Positions 62,594 to 64,000 of a stretch of 64,000 bases of DNA are shown one piece after another. This stretch comes from Saposhnikovia divaricata. Taxonomy: Eukaryota; Streptophyta; Magnoliopsida; Apiales; Apiaceae. Position 1 is the first letter of the stretch. Each line of letters begins with the position of its first letter. The stretch lies in the NCBI GenBank assembly GCA_036435485.1, contig CM071598.1, positions 195,403,148 through 195,467,147 on the forward strand, given 5' to 3'. The position numbers and the translations under genes were made by a program. Below the pieces are notes generated by a model. It searched no databases and was not told the origin of the DNA. It saw only the letters and a list, made by a program, of their open reading frames with translations.

Positions 62594-63139
62594 CTACCTT
62601 TCAGTGGAACAACCACCAGTACTAACATTATTACTAACTTCAGTACTAATACGAGATCCATCACCACAAATTGAACCTGAATAAACATAAAATCAGTAAA
62701 AATGAGAAAAATATAAAATCAGAATTTCAAATGAAATCAGTAACTATCAAACGAAACACAGCTCCAAAAGACTAATTGAAAAAAAATAACACCAAAAATG
62801 ATGATCGATGAAAATTTACACTAAAAATAACATATGAGCGCAACACAAGATCAATCACAACAAAATAAGATAATTAAAATACGAAAAGCATATGAGCATA
62901 ACTAAAACCCATATCAGCAGGGCGAAAACTAATTTTGCCTTGATTATAACTAATTTTAGGCAAAACAGTGGTAATAAACTTGAAACACCGATTATAACAT
63001 ATTACACTCTGTCAGTCACAAAACACCAATTTCAAACACAAATACAACGAATATTTTGAGCAAAAACACACATACGAGCAAGACGAAAGCTAATTTTACC
63101 TTGATTATCACTAATTTCAGCCAAATCATTCGTAATCAT
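62594..63139 (-). CDS. Possible two-exon small gene (40 aa)
   Basis: Exon 1 (63100-63139) MITNDLAEISDNQ ends at a GTAAAA donor. Exon 2 (62594-62676) follows TTTATTCAG and adds SICGDGSRISTEVSNNVSTG before a stop. The joined frame is clean. A GA-rich leader lies upstream (63,280-63,360). A diverged copy of exon 1 with its donor region is present at about 62,930-62,985. No family recognised; it may be the 5' remnant of a larger gene. Confidence 0.3.
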
Positions 63140-63755
63140 CTTGAATGAGTATCTGATAAACAGATTCAAAAAATCAGTTAAAAAAGCTAAAATTTTTGCA
63201 AAGATCCACAGGAATTGAGATGAGTTGAGTACACTAGAGAGATTAAAGAAGCGAGTTAGTGACGCGAGATTTAGTGATGGAAAAGCTGAGAAGAGCGAGA
63301 AGAGAGAGATGAGAAAGAGATGAGAGAGAGGAGGGAGAAAGAGATGTGCATCGAAGTGAGAGAAACGGAATCTGTTTACGTAATCTATGTTTTTTTTATT
63401 TTTTTGAAATTAATAAATGTTGAACGGATGAGATTAAATGGTAGTTAAAATAAATCAATTATCAGGATTTAGTTTATAGTTTGTATTTAAGGGTTAGTTT
63501 GTATTTGAGCAAAAACCTATATATATTGATGATTAATAAATTCCCTCATTTTTTTATTATTATTAATCCCAAATTATTAAACACAATGATGATGTCATAA
63601 TATTATGACTTTGGGAGTATTGCAATGCATGATCAAAATACGTCACAGGTGTTGTGAAACGTGGTTGCCATTTTGTTAAAAGATAAATAGTAAGGCTAGA
63701 TTTAGATTGTCAAATGTTAAACAATATAGTTAGATATAGCAGGAGAAGTTTTTGC

Positions 63756-63857
63756 CATGTAAAAGATTTAGTTGTCTCCTGCATTACCTTTTCATTGTCT
63801 AGCCATGTAAAAGATTTAGTTGTCTCCTGCATTACCTTTTCATTGCCTATAAATACT
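63756..63857 (+). promoter_or_regulatory. Promoter-like region with 45-bp tandem duplication
   Basis: CCATGTAAAAGATTTAGTTG through TACCTTTTCATTG occurs twice in tandem, followed by the TATA-like CCTATAAATAC at about 63,847 and a CT-rich leader to about 63,925. It looks like a plus-strand promoter whose gene would begin near or beyond the window edge, but a CACTA terminus follows at 63959. Confidence 0.45.
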
Positions 63858-63958
63858 TTGCATCCGGGAATGAAAAATACACACCGAGCATCTCTTTCTC
63901 TGCTCTTTCTCTCTCTCTCTCTCTTTTTTGTTCAAGTATTATTAATAGCAGCTCCTTT

Positions 63959-64000
63959 CACTACTACAAATTTAATCTTAGGAAACGCTGCTTACATATC
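63959..64000 (+). mobile_element. Left terminus of a CACTA element
   Basis: CACTACTACAAATTTAATCT is a typical CACTA-superfamily terminal inverted repeat start. The element runs out of the window, so its length and content are unknown. Confidence 0.55.

Overview
The window is nuclear DNA of a flowering plant, very probably a eudicot. It has intron-split genes with GT..AG borders, Ty1/copia and Ty3/gypsy LTR retrotransposons in several nested layers, Cf-type receptor-like proteins, a plant G3BP-like gene, oxidosqualene cyclase and bHLH exon fragments, and a scrap of plastid ycf2. The sequence alone does not fix the species. The long Gypsy LTR family and the Copia elements with extra 3' genes would suit an asterid, but that is inference.

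Positions 1-41,800 are almost entirely mobile DNA. They hold: a 5'-terminal Copia piece on the minus strand (1-871); a small TRIM-like element (1439-2150); two decayed Gypsy pieces facing each other (2151-4978) that meet at a 160-bp palindrome; an old long Gypsy LTR and its pol (4979-11893, minus strand) interrupted by a CACTA-like segment (about 5816-9177) carrying fused oxidosqualene cyclase and bHLH exons; and then a three-level nest. The outer level is Copia-1 (11894 to about 38769). Its reverse transcriptase is cut in codon phase at 18206/35840 by a Gypsy-type solo LTR (18207-35839, 5-bp duplication cccat). That LTR is itself cut by a young Copia-2 (19672-32662, 5-bp duplication tacca, two 509-bp LTRs differing at one visible base).

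Copia-2 is the most unusual object here. Its gag-protease-integrase block lies inverted relative to its LTRs and reverse transcriptase and is flanked by about 320-bp direct repeats. Downstream of pol it carries a long extra open frame (broken once) and a divergent antisense frame. The 8-mer AAACTCTG/CAGAGTTT recurs throughout the element. Copia-1 has an analogous extra gene after pol, and both elements share a 225-bp block of TTCGAGAAC/TTCGATATC motifs in opposite orientations.

Positions 41,800-64,000 are more gene-rich. An intact Cf-9/HcrVf-like receptor-like protein (50852-53542, minus) has a partly duplicated, 5'-truncated and frameshifted copy (42459-44850) and a third, tail-only copy (about 41845). 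Between them lie a chimera of gene fragments (a Q-rich gene tail, a poly(A)-binding-protein RRM and a PRP39-like C-terminus), a 212-codon unknown frame, and a G3BP-like NTF2/RRM gene with an in-frame stop. Further right are repeat-rich AT DNA, a Copia RT scrap, a ycf2 nuclear plastid insertion, the Q-rich gene that donated the duplicated segment, a tiny spliced frame, and the start of a CACTA element at the right edge. Apart from the receptor-like protein, and perhaps the G3BP-like gene, no host gene looks intact, and no operon-like or pathway grouping is present.
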